DNA from: Niastella sp. OAS944
GTDB taxonomy: Bacteria > Bacteroidota > Bacteroidia > Chitinophagales > Chitinophagaceae
Reading direction: 5' to 3'
DNA: 64,000 nucleotides
Assembly: GCA_024809215.1 (NCBI GenBank)
Contig: JANUBW010000002.1
Location: forward strand, 62,001 to 126,000
In this document: piece after piece, positions 16,466-25,563 of the stretch
Position numbering within the stretch: the first letter of the stretch is position 1
Layout: every line of letters begins with the position of its first letter
Notes under the pieces: generated by a model
Told to the model about the DNA's origin: nothing
What the model saw: only the letters and a program-made list of their open reading frames with translations
Database searches by the model: none
Made by a program: the position numbers and the translations under genes

Positions 16466-17089
16466 TTGTATCTACGAATCTTCTTTACGGGAATGTTCAT
16501 TAGCTTCCTGGGAACATTACCCCTGGGAACGCTGAACGTTGCCGCCATGCAGATCTCGGTAAGTGATGGAATTAGTCCGGCCATTTACTTTTCAATTGGT
16601 GCATTATTGGTAGAGATCATTTACGTACGTATTTCGCTGGTGGCAATGGATTGGGTACAACGGCAACAAAGGTTTTTTAACTTTCTGCAATGGTTTACAG
16701 TACTTATAATAGCAGCGCTGGCTGTATCGAACTTTGTAGCAGCTGCCAGTCCGCACGCACAAAAGAACGTTATTCTATCTCACACAATACCCCGCTTTTG
16801 GTTAGGCGTGGCCATGAGTGCCATTAACCCGGCGCAGATTCCATTTTGGTTTGGCTGGAGCACTGCATTATTCACCAAAAAGATCTTACTGCCCCGTAAC
16901 GATCATTATAACACTTATATAGCCGGCATAGGCATCGGCACCTTCTTAGGCAATTCCGTATTCATCTTCGGCGGACAATTTATTGTAACCAAACTAAACG
17001 CCAATCAGGGCCTCATAAGTTGGATAATTGGGGGTGTTTTTGCTGTTACCGCAATTATCATGAGTTGGAGAATACTACGAAAAAAGTAG
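16466..17089 (+). CDS. LysE-family exporter
   Basis: About 207 residues from a TTG at 16466 (MYLRIFFTGMFISFLGTLPLG), which gives the usual N-terminal length; the ATG at 16493 is the alternative. A longer frame from 16379 would translate the repeat and is unlikely. Six hydrophobic helices are visible, with the LysE signature FLGTLPLGTLNVAAMQISV at the start and AMSAINPAQIPFWFGW in the middle. It is an inner-membrane exporter of amino acids or related small molecules; the substrate is not predictable. The gene ends at TAG in a near-perfect 32-nt palindrome. Confidence 0.82.
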   Translation: MYLRIFFTGMFISFLGTLPLGTLNVAAMQISVSDGISPAIYFSIGALLVEIIYVRISLVAMDWVQRQQRFFNFLQWFTVLIIAALAVSNFVAAASPHAQKNVILSHTIPRFWLGVAMSAINPAQIPFWFGWSTALFTKKILLPRNDHYNTYIAGIGIGTFLGNSVFIFGGQFIVTKLNANQGLISWIIGGVFAVTAIIMSWRILRKK

Positions 17090-17120
17090 TTCATAGTTTA
17101 CAGGCCTGTAAACTGTGAAC
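17089..17120. repeat. Near-perfect 32-nt palindrome, gttcatag/ctgtgaac family
   Basis: The first half, 17089-17104, and the second half, 17105-17120 (CCTGTAAACTGTGAAC), are complementary with one G-U. The left edge is the last base of the LysE stop codon. The same words build the longer elements at 25421-25563 and 60915-60995. Confidence 0.85.
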
Positions 17121-17208
17121 CAGCCTCTTATATTAATAAACTTTTTTATTTACCAGCAAACACACCAAAAAAAAGTCACATACGTTTTAAAAGGGTTAAA
17201 CTACCCCC

Positions 17209-18066
17209 ATGCAAACAAAAAGATCCATTCTCCTGGGCATCATGAGCTGCTGCCTGATTGCTACTACATTTACAGCCTGTAAAAAAGACTCAAAAGATAA
17301 AACCGACAGCGACACTGTGCCTGCACAGGATAATTCCCTGGCCGAAGGCAATTATAACGATGTAAATATGATGGTAGATGCATCGGTAAACGCGGGCGCC
17401 AGCTTTACGTTTCGCCAGGCTACCAATGAAAGCGGCGCCAGGGTAGAAGATGTACTGGGCGGCTGCACCAAGGTAACGCTCGATACCGCCAATACAGCCT
17501 GTACACTTACCATTGATTTTGGTACAACAAACTGTAAAGGACCCGATGAAAGATATCGCCGTGGTAAGATCCTTGCCACCTGGAACGGCAAGTACCGCGA
17601 TAAGAACACGGTAGTAAACATCACATTCGACAATTACTTTGTAAACGATAATCAAATAAAAGGCACCCACAAAACCACCAACCTGGGATATAACACTGCC
17701 CAACACCTGGTGTATAAAATTGAAGTGGATGGTTCAATTGTAAAAGCAAATAACGGTGGCACTATTCTTTGGAAAAGTACACGTGAACGCGAATGGGTTA
17801 CTGGTTCAAATACCTTGAGCATTTTAGATGACACGTATTCAATTACCGGTTCTGCCAGTGGTACTACTGCCGAAGGCAGTGCGTATACCATCACAATTAC
17901 CCAGCCGCTGGTGCGTAAAATGAACTGTTACTGGTTCGAAAGTGGTAAACTGAATGTTACACCGGCCGGCCGCCTTACCCGTACATTGGATTATGGGAAC
18001 ACGGGTTGCGATAGCAAAGGCACCGTTACCATTGGTAATACAACCTTCGATGTAACATTACCATAA
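17209..18066 (+). CDS. Lipoprotein of unknown function
   Basis: 285 residues. The lipoprotein signal (MQTKRSILLGIMSCCLIATTFTAC) has lipobox FTAC, followed by a charged KKDSKDKTDSD linker. The mature protein has pairs of cysteines (GGCTKVTLDTANTACTL, NCKGPDERYRRGKILATWNGKYRDKNT, MNCYWFESG, YGNTGCDSKGTVTI) and a repetitive beta-rich look. RGKILATWNGKYR is a motif I have seen in Bacteroidota lipoproteins of unknown role. It is monocistronic with a terminator behind it. Confidence 0.8.
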   Translation: MQTKRSILLGIMSCCLIATTFTACKKDSKDKTDSDTVPAQDNSLAEGNYNDVNMMVDASVNAGASFTFRQATNESGARVEDVLGGCTKVTLDTANTACTLTIDFGTTNCKGPDERYRRGKILATWNGKYRDKNTVVNITFDNYFVNDNQIKGTHKTTNLGYNTAQHLVYKIEVDGSIVKANNGGTILWKSTREREWVTGSNTLSILDDTYSITGSASGTTAEGSAYTITITQPLVRKMNCYWFESGKLNVTPAGRLTRTLDYGNTGCDSKGTVTIGNTTFDVTLP

Positions 18067-18104
18067 TAAAAAGCTTCTTAGTCACAGAATAATAGTGTTT
18101 GTTT

Positions 18105-18132
18105 GCCCCTGCTTTTTTAAGTGGGGGCTTTT
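18105..18132 (+). terminator. Terminator after the lipoprotein
   Basis: GCCCC (18105-18109) pairs with GGGGC (18124-18128), extended by weaker pairs, and TTTTGCTTT follows. Confidence 0.65.
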
Positions 18133-18198
18133 GCTTTCTAATAAATAAATTGAAGCATAAAATCAAAAGCAGATTGCGCATGATGCGGAACCTGCCTT

Positions 18199-18234
18199 CT
18201 CATTATCAAATTATCACATTAGCACATTAGCCCA
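18199..18234. repeat. Degenerate repeat arm, cacattagc family
   Basis: Words cattatcaaattatcacatt and agcacattagccc. On the minus strand the TAA of the Fe-S protein is the first part of this element (ggcTAAtgtgctaatg). No left arm is visible, so it is a half element. Confidence 0.75.
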
Positions 18235-19546
18235 TTTCGCTTACCCATTTGTCGCGATCATCGGGACTAAACTTCCAGGGCGCAAAGTTATTCTCCACAT
18301 TGCTGAACATGGCGTTCCACTCCTGGGGTGCATTGCTTTCTTCCATAATGAGTGAGCGGCGCAGTTCGAGTATGATCTCGAGCGGACTGATACTTACGGG
18401 GCATTCCTGTACGCAACTGTTACAGGTAGTGCAGGCGCGTAATTCTTCAACAGAAATATAATCGTGTAGCAGGGTTTTACCATCATCTTTAAACTCGCCA
18501 TTCTGGTCAATATTCTTACCAATATCTTCAAGCCGGTCGCGGGTGCTCATCATGATCTTACGGGGCGATAATTTTTTACCCGTAATAGTAGCAGGGCAGG
18601 CCGCACTGCATCTTCCGCATTCCGTACAGGAATAAGCATCGAGCAGGTTACGCCAGCTAAGATCAGTAGCTTCCTTGGCGCCGAATTTATCTGGAGGCGT
18701 GGCATTGGCCGGTGCTAATTCAGGCTGCATGGCATACAACACTTCATTTTGAATAGCGGGCATATTGCTCATTTTTCCCATTGGTTGCAATCTTGTATAA
18801 TATGCATTGGGAAAAGCCAGTAATATATGCAGGTGTTTGCTGTAGGGCAGATAATTTAAAAAAGCAAAGATGCCCAGGATGTGCAGCCACCAGCAGGTTC
18901 TTTCAACACCAACCAGTGCACCATCGCTCAACCCGCTTAATAAAGGATGAAGCAGGGAAGAGAAAAGGAAGTTACCGGTACTGTTCTCACCATAATGGCC
19001 ATAGCCGCGTTGTTGCAATACAGTATCGGCCGCATTCATGGTAAGGAACAGCGCCATGAGCACAATTTCTGTAATAAGAATATAATTGGCGTCGCTGCGC
19101 GGCCATCCGTTGAGGTCGGGGCTGGCCAGCCGTTTTACTTTTACAATGTTCCTTCTTATGAGAAAAATTAAACAACCAATCAATACCGTTACGGCCAAAA
19201 ATTCAAATGCATTGATGAGGTACGGATATATTACACCGCCATACTCCGAAAAAATACGATGGGTACCGAATACGCCATCAATAAGTATTTCCAGCACTTC
19301 AATATTGATGATGACAAAGCCAACATATACAAAAAGGTGCAATGTTGCCACAAGCGGGTTGCGGAACATCTTTTTTTGTCCGAACGCCAGCAGCAGCACA
19401 TTCTTCCAACGTTCACTGCTGCGATCGCTGTAATCGGCATCTTTTCCCAATAGAATATTGCGGCGTATAGTCATTATCTTTTTACTAAAAAACCAAATGG
19501 CCACAGCCGAAATGATGATGAATAGTATTTGTGGTATAATTGACAT
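18227..19546 (-). CDS. Membrane-bound [4Fe-4S] oxidoreductase (HdrC/NarI-like fusion)
   Basis: 439 residues. The N-terminal half has five to six transmembrane helices (about 5-22, 66-84, 108-130, 157-172, 214-232) with histidines that could bind haem (H70, H222, H238). The C-terminal half carries two classical 4Fe-4S motifs: CTECGRCSAACP (Cys307, 310, 313, 317) and CTTCNSCVQECP (Cys372, 375, 378, 382). This is a respiratory-type electron-transfer subunit. Such proteins are commonly followed by a second subunit with cysteine-rich CCG domains; none lies downstream or upstream here, so the partner is elsewhere or absent. It is transcribed alone. Confidence 0.88.
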   Translation of the reverse strand: MSIIPQILFIIISAVAIWFFSKKIMTIRRNILLGKDADYSDRSSERWKNVLLLAFGQKKMFRNPLVATLHLFVYVGFVIINIEVLEILIDGVFGTHRIFSEYGGVIYPYLINAFEFLAVTVLIGCLIFLIRRNIVKVKRLASPDLNGWPRSDANYILITEIVLMALFLTMNAADTVLQQRGYGHYGENSTGNFLFSSLLHPLLSGLSDGALVGVERTCWWLHILGIFAFLNYLPYSKHLHILLAFPNAYYTRLQPMGKMSNMPAIQNEVLYAMQPELAPANATPPDKFGAKEATDLSWRNLLDAYSCTECGRCSAACPATITGKKLSPRKIMMSTRDRLEDIGKNIDQNGEFKDDGKTLLHDYISVEELRACTTCNSCVQECPVSISPLEIILELRRSLIMEESNAPQEWNAMFSNVENNFAPWKFSPDDRDKWVSEMG

Positions 19547-19600
19547 TCAGCTAAGATAGCAAATTTGTACTTTGCTGGTAGGCGATTACTACAATTAAAC

Positions 19601-19748
19601 AGGTGCAGGTTACAAGTTGCAGGTTTCAGGGCCTAATGCAGCATGCACGCCTGTAATCGGACTCTCATAATTTTGTGAACCGGTAACTGGTATCTGGTAA
19701 CCGGCAACTGTATTTTCCCTGTAACTTGTACCCTGAAACCTGCAACTC
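19601..19748. repeat. Degenerate foldback repeat, ggtaactgg/caggttacaag family
   Basis: The outer arms gcaggttacaagttgcaggt (from 19605) and ccctgaaacctgcaactc (to about 19748) are complementary. Inner words cggtaactggtatctgg and ggtaaccggcaactg lie between. It sits between two divergent gene starts, so it is one of the few elements not at a stop codon. Confidence 0.85.
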
Positions 19749-19797
19749 TTTCTTGGAAAGAATTAGAAACTATACAATCAAAAACATAACTTTTATA

Positions 19798-19805
19798 TAG
19801 TTTTG
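19798..19805 (+). promoter_or_regulatory. -7 box of the phosphoribosyltransferase gene
   Basis: TAGTTTTG matches TAnnTTTG, 16 nt before the ATG. No good -33 box. Confidence 0.45.
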
Positions 19806-19821
19806 CCCCAAACAACTTAGC

Positions 19822-20319
19822 ATGGCGCGTAATTATATCCTCGATAAAGAAACGGTGGCCCGGAAATTACAACGGATAGCATATGAGATCATTGAGAACA
19901 ACCTCGATGAAAAGAATATCATTCTGGCCGGTATTCGTGAAAATGGCAGCGTCATTGCCCATAATATTGAAAAAATACTACGTACTATTAGTCCCGATAT
20001 CAACATCTGGAATATTGATATTGCGCTCGATAAAAAATCGCCCCACGATATAAAACTGAGTGGTGAAACCGATTTTACCGATAAAACCATTATTGTAATT
20101 GACGATGTGGCCAACAGCGGCCGAACCATGCTGTATGCCATAAAACCCTTTCTGGCCTATTTGCCCAAAAAGATCCAAACGCTGGCGCTGGTTGAACGCA
20201 CCCACAAGGCATACCCTGTTAATACCGATTACGTAGGGCTATCGGTAGCCACTACATTACAGGAACATATTTTTGTTGAAGTTGATGGAGACGTTATCAC
20301 AGGGGCGTATTTGGAATAA
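19822..20319 (+). CDS. PyrR-like phosphoribosyltransferase
   Basis: 165 residues. A type I phosphoribosyltransferase with the PRPP-binding signature IIVIDDVANSGRTM (about 92-105) and the IRENGS loop (about 38-43). Length and features (KSPHDIKLSGETDFTDKT before the PRPP loop) resemble PyrR (uracil phosphoribosyltransferase / pyrimidine attenuator). No pyr genes are nearby, so a general salvage role is as likely as regulation. The stop codon is two bases before a ggtttccgg repeat. Confidence 0.8.
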   Translation: MARNYILDKETVARKLQRIAYEIIENNLDEKNIILAGIRENGSVIAHNIEKILRTISPDINIWNIDIALDKKSPHDIKLSGETDFTDKTIIVIDDVANSGRTMLYAIKPFLAYLPKKIQTLALVERTHKAYPVNTDYVGLSVATTLQEHIFVEVDGDVITGAYLE

Positions 20320-20322
20320 GAT

Positions 20323-20410
20323 ACAGGTTTCCGGTTTCCGGTTCCCTGTTACCGGGAAATACAAATACAGAACACCTGGAAACTGGCAACCGGTACCCGG
20401 TAACTGTTTG
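20323..20410. repeat. Degenerate foldback repeat, ggtttccgg/ccggtaact family
   Basis: The left part is acaggtttccggtttccgg then ttccctgttaccggg. The right part is ggaaactggcaaccggtacc then cggtaactg. It fills the gap between two convergent genes, 3 nt from one stop and about 6 nt from the other. Confidence 0.85.
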
Positions 20411-20415
20411 TTATT

Positions 20416-21405
20416 TCACCAATACAACCCATAAGCTTTAAACTTTCCCTTCGAACTAAGTGCTATAGCAGGCGCCGGTATTTTCACCATGTTGGCTACA
20501 TACAACAGCGTACGCACCCACTTTTTGTTGGAGTGAATTTTTGTGAGGTCAATATCGGGCGATAATACAAAATGCCGTACCCTTTCAATATCGGGTCGCG
20601 TATGGTTGTTGCCTTCTTTATCGGTCCAGGCATTGCCAAAACCACCCAGCATGCCATTGCTGTTATAACCAACCGCCATATTTAACCAGGCAGGCCATTT
20701 TGAGTTTTGTAAAAAGGAAGCGATGTTGGCGCTAAGCCAGTAGGTTTGCGAATTATAATCTTTCAGTAAACGTTCGGGCAGGCTTGAGCCAAACAACTGG
20801 TTGCGACGCACCTTGGTTTCGGTATCATAGTCATACGCCCAGTAACTCAATTTAAACTGCAACCGTTGTTCGTGCCAGCCAAGTTGCTGCGATACATAAG
20901 TGGCGGCGCCCACAAAGTTGGCAGCCATATCGCCCCAGCTAAAACCCCATTCGCTGCTAAAGCCGTCCTGTATTTCAATAATACTTTGATAGGCCAGTCC
21001 GCTAACACCGCCCAGCAGGGCGCTTTTGCTTTCGCTCAATCCGCTCCATTTCCATAACCCGGCGGAGATCCTGCTCACCTGGTAGGCCGTCCAGGTATGG
21101 CCGGCTTTATCCATCTGGTTCCATTCGCCGTTATCATTAAAAAAGTGAAAATCACTTTTGGGATATCCCGAATACCAGGCTTTATCAAGGGCCAGGTAAG
21201 AGGCCGTCCATAATGCAGCATGTGCGGTGGCAACCGCCCATACCCGTTTTTTGATGGGGGTGGGGGGGAGTGGCGCAGCAGTATCGGCCATTTGCCGATT
21301 GCCGTCTCCCGACTGGGCATTCATATTAAAATGAAAGCCCATTAGCACCAGAACCATTGCTGTTTTTAAAAAGCCAGGGTATGCTTTTTGAATAGGATCA
21401 GCCAC
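20416..21405 (-). CDS. DUF2279-like outer-membrane/periplasmic protein
   Basis: 329 residues. An N-terminal hydrophobic segment (FLKTAMVLVLMGFHFNMNAQ, about 12-31) is a signal sequence; a later Met (residue 17) could be the real start. The body matches DUF2279-type proteins: KAGHTWTAYQVSRISAGLWKWSGLSE, LLGGVSGLAYQSIIEIQDGFSSEWGFSWGDMAANFVGA. The conserved DGFSSEWGFSWGDMAAN segment is typical of this family and of YfiM-like lipoproteins. The function is unknown. It is convergent with the phosphoribosyltransferase gene. Confidence 0.8.
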   Translation of the reverse strand: MADPIQKAYPGFLKTAMVLVLMGFHFNMNAQSGDGNRQMADTAAPLPPTPIKKRVWAVATAHAALWTASYLALDKAWYSGYPKSDFHFFNDNGEWNQMDKAGHTWTAYQVSRISAGLWKWSGLSESKSALLGGVSGLAYQSIIEIQDGFSSEWGFSWGDMAANFVGAATYVSQQLGWHEQRLQFKLSYWAYDYDTETKVRRNQLFGSSLPERLLKDYNSQTYWLSANIASFLQNSKWPAWLNMAVGYNSNGMLGGFGNAWTDKEGNNHTRPDIERVRHFVLSPDIDLTKIHSNKKWVRTLLYVANMVKIPAPAIALSSKGKFKAYGLYW

Positions 21406-21569
21406 AATAACTATACAATTTGGGTTAGTGAAACCTGATTAAAGAATTTGCAAAGGTATAGTATGATAGGAAATTTCATGTTACTGATTGCTGCCTGCCA
21501 ATAAACCAAGCGCCAAATCATAAAATTATATAACTTCAAACCTTCAATACAAACATCAAATTGAGCACT

Positions 21570-23303
21570 ATGGATGATGCAATTAAGCAGCGCGTACAAG
21601 TTTGGGTAAACGGAAATTACGATGAAGCCGCCAAACAGGAAATAGCCAGACTGGAAAAAGAAAATCCTAACGAGCTGGCCGATGCATTTTACCGGAACCT
21701 TGAGTTTGGTACGGGCGGTTTGCGTGGAATTATGGGCATTGGTACCAACCGGATAAACAAATACACGGTAGGTATGGCCACGCAGGGTTTTGCCAACTAT
21801 TTAAATCAAACCTACCCAGGAGGCGTTGTTCGCGTGGCTATTGCACACGACAGCCGCAATAACAGCCGCCAGTTTGCCGAAATAACGGCCAATGTAATGG
21901 CAGCCAATGGCATCAAAGTATTTTTGTTTGAGGCTTTACGTCCTACCCCCGAACTGAGCTTTGCCATCAGGCACCTGGGTTGCCAGGGTGGTGTGGTTTG
22001 TACCGCTTCACATAATCCCAAAGAATATAACGGCTATAAAGCATATTGGAGCGATGGCGGACAATTGGTGCCGCCACACGACAAAAACGTAATAAAAGAA
22101 GTAGAAAAGATAGCTTCGGTTGATGAAGTGAAATGGAGCGGCGGCGAAGCCAATATTACCATCGTTGGCAAAGAACTGGACGAAGCCTATATAAACATGG
22201 TAAAAAGCCTGAGCGTGTATCCTGAAGTGATCACCCGCCAGCACGATCTGAAAATTGTATATACCCCCATACATGGTACTGGTATAACCCTGGTGCCCGA
22301 AGTGTTACAACGCTTTGGCTTTGCCAATGTGCATATTGTAGATGAACAGGCAAAACCCGATGGCAATTTTCCAACGGTAGTATACCCTAACCCCGAAGAA
22401 AGCGAAGCCATGAGCATTGGTTTGAAAAAAGCAAAGGAGCTGGATGCCGATATTTTATTAGGTACCGATCCTGATGCCGACCGCGTTGGTATTGCCATAA
22501 AAGACAAACAGGGCAACTGGGTGCTTATGAATGGTAACCAAACCGCCGTACTGGCCTTCAATTACATCATTGAAGCCCGCAAAGCCAAAGGCATTGCCCA
22601 AAGCAACGACTTTGTATGTAAGACGGTTGTAACTACCGATATGATCGACCGCATTGCCGCCGATAACAAGGTAAAATGTTACAATGTGCTTACCGGTTTT
22701 AAATGGATTGCCGAACTGATAAAAGAAAAAGAAGCCACCGAAAACTATACGGTTGGTGGTGAAGAAAGCTATGGACTGATGATCGGCAGCCAGCTGCGCG
22801 ATAAAGACGCCGTTTCGGCCGTTGCCCTTCTTTGCGAAATGGCAGCTTATGAAAAAGACAAAGGCAGAACGCTGTACGAAAAATTGATAGACCTGTACGT
22901 TCAGTACGGTTATTATAAAGAGCACCTGATATCCATCACTAAAAAAGGCATGAACGGCCAAAAAGAAATTGCCGATATGATGGATGGCTACCGCAGCAAT
23001 CCGCCTGTGACCATCAACGGTTCACCGGTTGTTCAGTTGCTCGATTATGAATTACATAAAGGAAAGAACCTGCAAACAGGCGAGGAGTGGGAGATCAAAT
23101 TACCCAAATCGAATGTACTGCAATTCATTCTGGCCGATGGCAGCAAGATCTCAGCCCGCCCAAGCGGTACAGAGCCGAAGATCAAATTTTATTTCAGCGT
23201 AAATACCACCATCAGGAGCGCAGCAGAATTCGATTCAATGCAGGTGCATGGGGAGCTGGATAAGAGGATACAGGGGATTATAGCGGATATGGGGTTGAGG
23301 TAA
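21570..23303 (+). CDS. Phosphoglucomutase/phosphomannomutase (alpha-D-phosphohexomutase)
   Basis: 577 residues from ATG 21570 (a TTG at 21561 adds three residues). All four active-site elements are present: TASHNPKEYNGYK with catalytic Ser147, the metal-binding loop GTDPDADRVG, the sugar loop GEESYG and the phosphate-binding loop RPSGTEPKIKFY near the C-terminus. Length and the opening (EFGTGGLRGIMGIGTNRIN) match the PgcA/PGM2-like long form, which interconverts glucose-1-P and glucose-6-P and may act on pentose phosphates. It is cytosolic, with its own strong terminator. Its TAA is the first codon of a gttgacgag repeat. Confidence 0.93.
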   Translation: MDDAIKQRVQVWVNGNYDEAAKQEIARLEKENPNELADAFYRNLEFGTGGLRGIMGIGTNRINKYTVGMATQGFANYLNQTYPGGVVRVAIAHDSRNNSRQFAEITANVMAANGIKVFLFEALRPTPELSFAIRHLGCQGGVVCTASHNPKEYNGYKAYWSDGGQLVPPHDKNVIKEVEKIASVDEVKWSGGEANITIVGKELDEAYINMVKSLSVYPEVITRQHDLKIVYTPIHGTGITLVPEVLQRFGFANVHIVDEQAKPDGNFPTVVYPNPEESEAMSIGLKKAKELDADILLGTDPDADRVGIAIKDKQGNWVLMNGNQTAVLAFNYIIEARKAKGIAQSNDFVCKTVVTTDMIDRIAADNKVKCYNVLTGFKWIAELIKEKEATENYTVGGEESYGLMIGSQLRDKDAVSAVALLCEMAAYEKDKGRTLYEKLIDLYVQYGYYKEHLISITKKGMNGQKEIADMMDGYRSNPPVTINGSPVVQLLDYELHKGKNLQTGEEWEIKLPKSNVLQFILADGSKISARPSGTEPKIKFYFSVNTTIRSAAEFDSMQVHGELDKRIQGIIADMGLR

Positions 23304-23372
23304 GTTGACGAGTTAACAAGTTGACGAGTTGACGAGGGGTTGAAAAGTTGATAGAGGTGATAAAGTTGATAA
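23301..23372. repeat. Degenerate repeat, gttgacgag family
   Basis: Words taagttgacgag, ttaacaagttgacgag, ttgaaaagttgatag and taaagttgataaag. They are mostly same-direction copies with little right arm. The first word contains the TAA of the mutase gene. Confidence 0.8.
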
Positions 23373-23380
23373 AGGAACGA

Positions 23381-23418
23381 AAAGGGAGGTTCCCCTTCAA
23401 GGGGAGCTTCCCTTTTTT
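23381..23418 (+). terminator. Strong terminator after the phosphohexomutase
   Basis: A 15-bp stem, AAAGGGAGGTTCCCC (23381-23395) with GGGGAGCTTCCCTTT (23401-23415), includes two G-U pairs, has a 5-nt loop and is followed by a T tract. Confidence 0.92.
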
Positions 23419-23419
23419 A

Positions 23420-23495
23420 ATGAAATCTCAAAATCAGAAATAAAAAAAGTAGGAAGCAAAAAATACGAAATCGTACTTCTTACTTCCTACTTCAG
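23420..23495. repeat. Degenerate foldback repeat, aagtaggaag/cttcctactt family
   Basis: AAGTAGGAAG (23447-23456) is the exact complement of CTTCCTACTT (23483-23492), with an inner tacgaaatcgta. It is flanked by tgaaatctcaaaatcag words. It is about 40 nt from the OmpH stop codon on the minus strand. Confidence 0.8.
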
Positions 23496-23535
23496 CTATT
23501 TAGAATGACTTAGTTTGTTCCTAAGACCGATCTTA

Positions 23536-24087
23536 CTAATTCTTCTTTGGTTCAGCAGGCGCCGGCGCCTCTTTGGAAATATTCAACTTTTTAAACACCA
23601 GTGGTAAAATATCATCAGCAGCCGGGAAAGCGATCAATTGCTCTTTAGGCAGAATATAAGCATAGCCATTTTCTTTGGCCACAGCCTGCGAAGTAGTAAC
23701 CGCTTTATCCTGAATAGGAGCCAGCAGTTCCTGCTCGTGCTGATTCATCATTTGCTGTGCTTCCTGGTTAACAAAGTTGGTCCACTTGATATATAATTCA
23801 TTCAATTCTTTCTTCTTTACATCCTTTACGGCAGAAGTCCATTTGATGGAGTCTGTTCCCATAGCTTTCTGCTTTTCCATAAAAGCCTGCTGATATTCAT
23901 TTCCCTGTTGAACCAACGCTTTTTGGTAATCCTGCATTTCGGCCTGTGCCTTTTTGTATTCGGGCATGGCGCTTACGAGTTCCTGTAAGCTAATATAACC
24001 GATCTTGCCTTGAGCATCTGCCTGGAAGGCATTCGCCAGCAGACCAATGGTAAAAATAAATACTATAGCTACAAATTGCCTTTTCAT
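23536..24087 (-). CDS. OmpH/Skp-family periplasmic chaperone
   Basis: 183 residues. A signal peptide (about 1-26, ending FQADAQ) is followed by IGYISLQELVSAMPEYKKAQAEMQDYQKALVQQGNEYQQAF, the Skp/OmpH opening and its long coiled-coil arm, then the C-terminal strands KENGYAYILPKEQLIAFPAADDILPLVFKKLNI. It is a periplasmic holdase for outer-membrane proteins. The length (about 160-190) is normal. It is monocistronic. Confidence 0.93.
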   Translation of the reverse strand: MKRQFVAIVFIFTIGLLANAFQADAQGKIGYISLQELVSAMPEYKKAQAEMQDYQKALVQQGNEYQQAFMEKQKAMGTDSIKWTSAVKDVKKKELNELYIKWTNFVNQEAQQMMNQHEQELLAPIQDKAVTTSQAVAKENGYAYILPKEQLIAFPAADDILPLVFKKLNISKEAPAPAEPKKN

Positions 24088-24172
24088 GTTCGTGGGTTTA
24101 ATTTTGGAACCGCAAAAATAGTAGAAAACACTACTATCCCGGAAAAAATTACGACGGTTTATTTCATCACAA

Positions 24173-25366
24173 CTATTCCAGTACTTTTTCGCTGATCTTT
24201 CCTGTTTTTTTGTTTTTAAGAATTACTTTTTTGGCGCCGTAATGGGTCACCTCTTCTTTAACGAGATAATGCTCAGAATCGTATTCGGTAAGGTGACTGT
24301 CTTTTGTAACGCCGGTTTTTCCGCGCCAGATGTCGAGCTGCACCGGTTCCCACTGCTTGGTTTTAGCCGAACGGTAGGCGGCATCGAGGATACAATTCAC
24401 CACATAACCATCGTAAAAGGTTTCCTTTGGGTCTATATTGGCTTCCATGGCGTTAAACATATCCATAAACATATGGTTGTAGCCCAGCTCGTTCAATTCA
24501 TCACCTACCGGGAACAGCCAACCGGTGTTGCTTTCGGCTTTTTCGGCCACATAATCGGCCCCTTTGCCACTGGTGAACATATCGAACCCGGTGCGCAGGA
24601 AACTGTTTATCCAAATGGTACCTTCGGAACCCATTACCTCATCACGCAGATCGAGACCGCCGCGGAAGGTCCAGCTTACTTCAAACTGGCCAATGGCGCC
24701 GTTCTCGTATTTTACCAATCCAATGGCATGGTCTTCGGCATCGATGGGTTTTACCTGGGTATCGGCCCAGCACATTACCTCTACCGGTTTTATATCTTTT
24801 CCTATATAACTGCGGGTTATTTCAACGCAATGGCAACCCAGGTCGAGAATACAACCACCACCGGCCTGCTCAATATCCCAAAACCAGTCGCTATGGGGCC
24901 CAGGGTGTGTTTCGCGCGATTTGGCCCACAAAATGCGGCCCAGGGAGCCGGCCTTTACACTTTCAAGCGCCTTTATAAATTTGGGCGTATATACCAGGTC
25001 TTCCAAATAACCATTGAAAATACCGGCCTGTTCAACGGCCTGCAACATACGCTTTGCTTCTTCGCCATTTCGGCCCAGCGGTTTGGTGGTCATTACCGCT
25101 TTGCGGTGAACACAGCACAACATTACCGCCGCTTCGTGCAGGTGATTGGGCAGCGAAATACAAACAATATCTACATCGGGATGCGCAATGGCCTCCTCCA
25201 TATTAGTAGTGAAATGAGCTACGTTGTAGTCTTCTGCAAAACGCTTCGCGCTTTCGGTACGGCGCGAATAAACACTTACGATCTTATCGCGGCTTCTGTA
25301 CCCCTGAAGAGAGTCGGCATAAAAACGACCGATAAAACCTGAACCGAGCATAGCAATCTTAGCCAT
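24173..25366 (-). CDS. Gfo/Idh/MocA-family oxidoreductase
   Basis: 397 residues. The N-terminal Rossmann motif IAMLGSGFIGRFYADSLQG (residues 4-22) and VYSRR are followed by the DVDIVCISLPNHLHEAAVM motif and TTKPLGRNGEEAKRML, where Lys-Pro is the family signature. The C-terminal alpha/beta domain carries WDIEQAGGGCILDLGCHCVEITRSYIG with the catalytic-site Asp...His pair. It is probably an NAD(P)-dependent sugar or inositol dehydrogenase. The MFS symporter gene lies directly upstream on the same strand, separated by a repeat, which suggests a small uptake and oxidation unit; the substrate is unknown. Confidence 0.92.
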   Translation of the reverse strand: MAKIAMLGSGFIGRFYADSLQGYRSRDKIVSVYSRRTESAKRFAEDYNVAHFTTNMEEAIAHPDVDIVCISLPNHLHEAAVMLCCVHRKAVMTTKPLGRNGEEAKRMLQAVEQAGIFNGYLEDLVYTPKFIKALESVKAGSLGRILWAKSRETHPGPHSDWFWDIEQAGGGCILDLGCHCVEITRSYIGKDIKPVEVMCWADTQVKPIDAEDHAIGLVKYENGAIGQFEVSWTFRGGLDLRDEVMGSEGTIWINSFLRTGFDMFTSGKGADYVAEKAESNTGWLFPVGDELNELGYNHMFMDMFNAMEANIDPKETFYDGYVVNCILDAAYRSAKTKQWEPVQLDIWRGKTGVTKDSHLTEYDSEHYLVKEEVTHYGAKKVILKNKKTGKISEKVLE

Positions 25367-25420
25367 ATTAACTTATTTATGGGTTGAAATTCTTGTTTTA
25401 TGATTTTAAGAAAGATCCAC

Positions 25421-25563
25421 AGTTATTGAGTTATTCAGTTGTTCAGTTGTTCCGTTTGCGCAGGCTGCCGGCCAGTTGTCGCGAGTTCCGAATAAAAGAA
25501 CTGTGAACTGTGAACAGTGAACTATGAACTATGAACTGAACAACTCACGAACTGAATAACTTA
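25421..25563. repeat. Degenerate foldback repeat, gttattcag/ctgaataac and gtgaactat family
   Basis: The left arm is gttattgagttattcagttg and onward. The core is tgcgcaggctgccggcc. The right arm is aactgtgaactgtgaacagt, gaactatgaactatgaactg and actgaataac. The MFS stop codon (TAA, minus strand) is its outermost word. Confidence 0.9.

Noticed and set aside
24242-25342. 366-residue frame on the plus strand opposite the Gfo/Idh/MocA gene
   Set aside because: It is a mirror of a clearly real gene with all family motifs on the minus strand. The antisense protein has no recognisable features; its length comes from codon bias.
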